Part shown: piece after piece, positions 62,288-64,000 of the stretch
Layout of the letters: every line of letters starts with the position of its first letter
Numbering within the stretch: position 1 is the stretch's first letter
Source of the DNA: Shewanella sp. Arc9-LZ
GTDB taxonomy: Bacteria > Pseudomonadota > Gammaproteobacteria > Enterobacterales > Shewanellaceae
Length of the DNA stretch: 64,000 bases
Assembly: GCF_010092445.1 (NCBI RefSeq)
Contig: NZ_CP048031.1
Coordinates: forward strand, 744,001 to 808,000
Direction: 5' to 3'
Notes under the pieces: generated by a model
The model's input: the letters and a program-made list of their open reading frames with translations, nothing else
Told to the model about the DNA's origin: nothing
Database searches by the model: none
Translations under genes and position numbers: made by a program

Positions 62288-63220
62288 TCAGTCATATAAC
62301 GATGGCGTGTCTTCAGTGGGACGGGTTTTAAAACGACGATGAAGCCACATGTATTGAGCTTTGTTGCGGCTAATCAGTTGTTCTACAATCTGGTTACCAC
62401 GAATGGCGTCGTCTGTTTCATTGTCGCCAGGAAAATTCTCTAAAGGCGGCATTATTTCAAGGGTGTAGCCTTTGTCATCGCTATTACGTTCAACAAAAAA
62501 AGGCACTACATTGGCTTTACCTAATCTTGCCAGTGAGGTTGCGCCAGTAATGGTGGCAGCGTCTGGCACGCCAAAAAAGGGAATAAACACCGCGCTTGAA
62601 CGGCCAAAATCTTGATCGGCGGTATACCAAATGACATCAGGACTGCGCAGACTGCGGATCATCTGGCGCACATCACGCTTAGGCACTAAGCCTTTGTTTG
62701 AACGTAAGCGACCTTTGACTTGTAAGTATTCCATCACCGGATTGTTATGGGGACGATATACGCCAATTCCCGGGGCAAACTGGCCAAATATACGCGCGCC
62801 CATTTCAAGTGGTAAACAATGTACCGCAAATAAAATCACCCCTTTGCCATTGTCTAAACTCTGACTAACATGCTCAGTGCCTTTAATGGTCATGTGCTGT
62901 TGCACGCGCTCGTTTGACCACCACCATGCGTTAATGGTGTCAAATACCGCTTTACCGGTTTCTTCAAAAGTACGCTCAAGCAGTTGTTGCTTGTCTGCAT
63001 CACTCATATCAGGAAAGCATAAATTGATATTACGCTTAGCGGTATGGGTTCTTCCGCTCGCAACTTTCATGACTAATCGACCAATGCCACGGCCAATTTT
63101 CATTTGCCAAGACAGAGGTAATAGTAAGGTTAAACGCATCAAACCGACGCCAAACCATATAGGCCAATGTTTAGGATGATATAAATCAGAAGAAAATTCG
63201 GCTTTCTCGACCACGGACAA
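62288..63220 (-). CDS. LpxL-type lipid A late acyltransferase
   Basis: The 310-residue inner-membrane enzyme of the LpxL/LpxM/HtrB family has an N-terminal span, the catalytic HX4E motif (AVHCLPLEMGAR), GIGVYRPHNNPVMEYLQVKGRLRSNKGLVPKRDVR and a late YMWLHRRFKTRP. It resembles E. coli LpxL nearly end to end. It adds a secondary acyl chain to Kdo2-lipid IVA during lipid A synthesis; whether its function is LpxL or LpxM is inferred only from similarity. It is divergent from hldE, consistent with an LPS gene neighbourhood. The start at 63220 is preceded by GAGTTGTCC. Confidence 0.92.
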   Translation of the reverse strand: MSVVEKAEFSSDLYHPKHWPIWFGVGLMRLTLLLPLSWQMKIGRGIGRLVMKVASGRTHTAKRNINLCFPDMSDADKQQLLERTFEETGKAVFDTINAWWWSNERVQQHMTIKGTEHVSQSLDNGKGVILFAVHCLPLEMGARIFGQFAPGIGVYRPHNNPVMEYLQVKGRLRSNKGLVPKRDVRQMIRSLRSPDVIWYTADQDFGRSSAVFIPFFGVPDAATITGATSLARLGKANVVPFFVERNSDDKGYTLEIMPPLENFPGDNETDDAIRGNQIVEQLISRNKAQYMWLHRRFKTRPTEDTPSLYD

Positions 63221-63319
63221 CTCGTCTAGTTCACAAAAAATTATTTGTTATTCTAACTCATATTTAGATGAAAATTAGGTACAATCACGGTTAAATTTTT
63301 ACAAGACAGCGAATACACT

Positions 63320-64000
63320 ATGAAGGTTTCTCTCCCAGCTTTTGAAAATGCGCGCGTTTTAGTGATTGGCGATGTGATGTTAGATCGCTATTGGGTAGGC
63401 CCTACGGGACGCATTTCACCCGAAGCCCCTGTACCTGTTGTTAAAATTAATCAAATTGAAGATAGACCCGGCGGCGCCGCCAACGTGGCATTAAACATTG
63501 CAACATTAGGTGGACATGTCCAGTTAGCGGGCATAGTAGGCCAAGATGAAACCGCACAAGCATTAACCCAAGGGGTAAAAGTGTTTGGCGTTGAGCCGCA
63601 ATGGTTAACGGTAGCAGACAAGCCGACAATTACTAAATTACGAGTATTGTCGCGTAATCAACAGTTAATCCGCTTAGATTTTGAAGAGCAATTTGATAAA
63701 GCGACTAGCCAAGCATTATTCGCGCAAAGCGAAGCCATTTTAGACAATGTCGATGTATTGGTATTGTCTGATTATGCCAAAGGCGCCATTGATGAACCTA
63801 AGGACTTTATTGCTAAAGCACGAGCTAAAGGGGTAAAGGTATTAGTTGATCCGAAAGGGCATGATTTTGCTCGTTATCACGGAGCTTCATTAATCACGCC
63901 AAACATGAGCGAATTTGAAGCGGTTGTCGGTACGGTAACCAGCGAAGATGATTTAATCGAAAAAGCACAGAAACTGATTAAGTTGCACGACTTTGACGCC
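63320..64000 (+). CDS. hldE: Bifunctional heptose kinase/adenylyltransferase HldE (partial, N-terminal)
   Basis: The first 227 codons of hldE run off the right edge. The ribokinase-type kinase domain is visible: [34 protein letters not shown], then the [16 protein letters not shown] sugar-binding motif and [22 protein letters not shown]. It phosphorylates heptose-7-phosphate at C1; the C-terminal adenylyltransferase (absent here) makes ADP-heptose for LPS core. The start at 63320 has AAGACAG upstream. Divergent from the LpxL-type gene. Confidence 0.96.
   Translation, partial: MKVSLPAFENARVLVIGDVMLDRYWVGPTGRISPEAPVPVVKINQIEDRPGGAANVALNIATLGGHVQLAGIVGQDETAQALTQGVKVFGVEPQWLTVADKPTITKLRVLSRNQQLIRLDFEEQFDKATSQALFAQSEAILDNVDVLVLSDYAKGAIDEPKDFIAKARAKGVKVLVDPKGHDFARYHGASLITPNMSEFEAVVGTVTSEDDLIEKAQKLIKLHDFDA

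Overview
The window looks like chromosomal DNA of a marine gammaproteobacterium, most probably a Shewanella (inferred from the gene set, not from a search). Pointers are a complete Na+-translocating NADH:quinone reductase operon (nqrABCDEF), a pentaheme NrfB-type cytochrome with NrfC/NrfD partners, cydDC, RluF, Mpl, an LpxL-type acyltransferase next to hldE, three DEAD-box RNA helicases, and a TonB-dependent siderophore receptor followed by a PiuC-type hydroxylase. Base composition is moderate to AT-rich. No rRNA, tRNA, CRISPR array or intact transposase was recognised.

Layout. 0-5 kb: end of an unidentified gene, a large lipoprotein, a CsgD-like LuxR regulator, rluF and a DUF72 protein. 5-17.5 kb: a large class A-type penicillin-binding protein, DUF3429 and GNAT proteins, a tiny cysteine-rich protein, an RhlE-like helicase, a PhoX-family Tat lipoprotein, a YaeR-type VOC protein, and a Fur-box-preceded iron uptake pair (TonB receptor plus PiuC). 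17.7-21.8 kb: an anaerobic electron-transfer cluster (nrfD, nrfC, nrfB and a DUF2726-like membrane protein) divergent from a LysR-type regulator. The intergenic region carries a perfect FNR/EtrA-type box and a second short palindrome. 22.3-28 kb: housekeeping genes (azlCD, mpl, ubiX, hpt, yadGH).

28-37 kb is the accessory part. It starts with the C-terminal remnant of an integron-type integrase directly behind yadH. A run of mostly plus-strand, often promoter-poor, single-function genes follows: an orphan sugar-binding protein, a CPBP protein, small membrane proteins, a DUF2306 protein, an M24 peptidase and an LprI-like protein. It includes a 53-bp diverged copy of the 3' end of yadH at 31001-31053, a 32-bp perfect palindrome and one candidate attC-like recombination site. 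I read this as a decayed integron or island; that is inference. 37-44 kb holds small membrane and lipoprotein genes, a yqjDEK-like operon, a PAS-containing chemoreceptor, a TonB-like single-span protein and a pirin.

45-64 kb returns to core functions: dbpA and rhlE (convergent, sharing a terminator), a DUF3626 protein, cydDC (cytochrome bd assembly), nqrABCDEF with no apbE or nqrM behind it, a small helix-turn-helix gene, a NAD(P)-binding protein, a nitroreductase, an exported protein, an LpxL-type acyltransferase and the start of hldE. Respiration recurs as a theme: nqr (sodium-pumping entry), cydDC (oxidase assembly) and nrfBCD (quinol to periplasmic cytochrome). The nrfA terminal reductase is not in this window.
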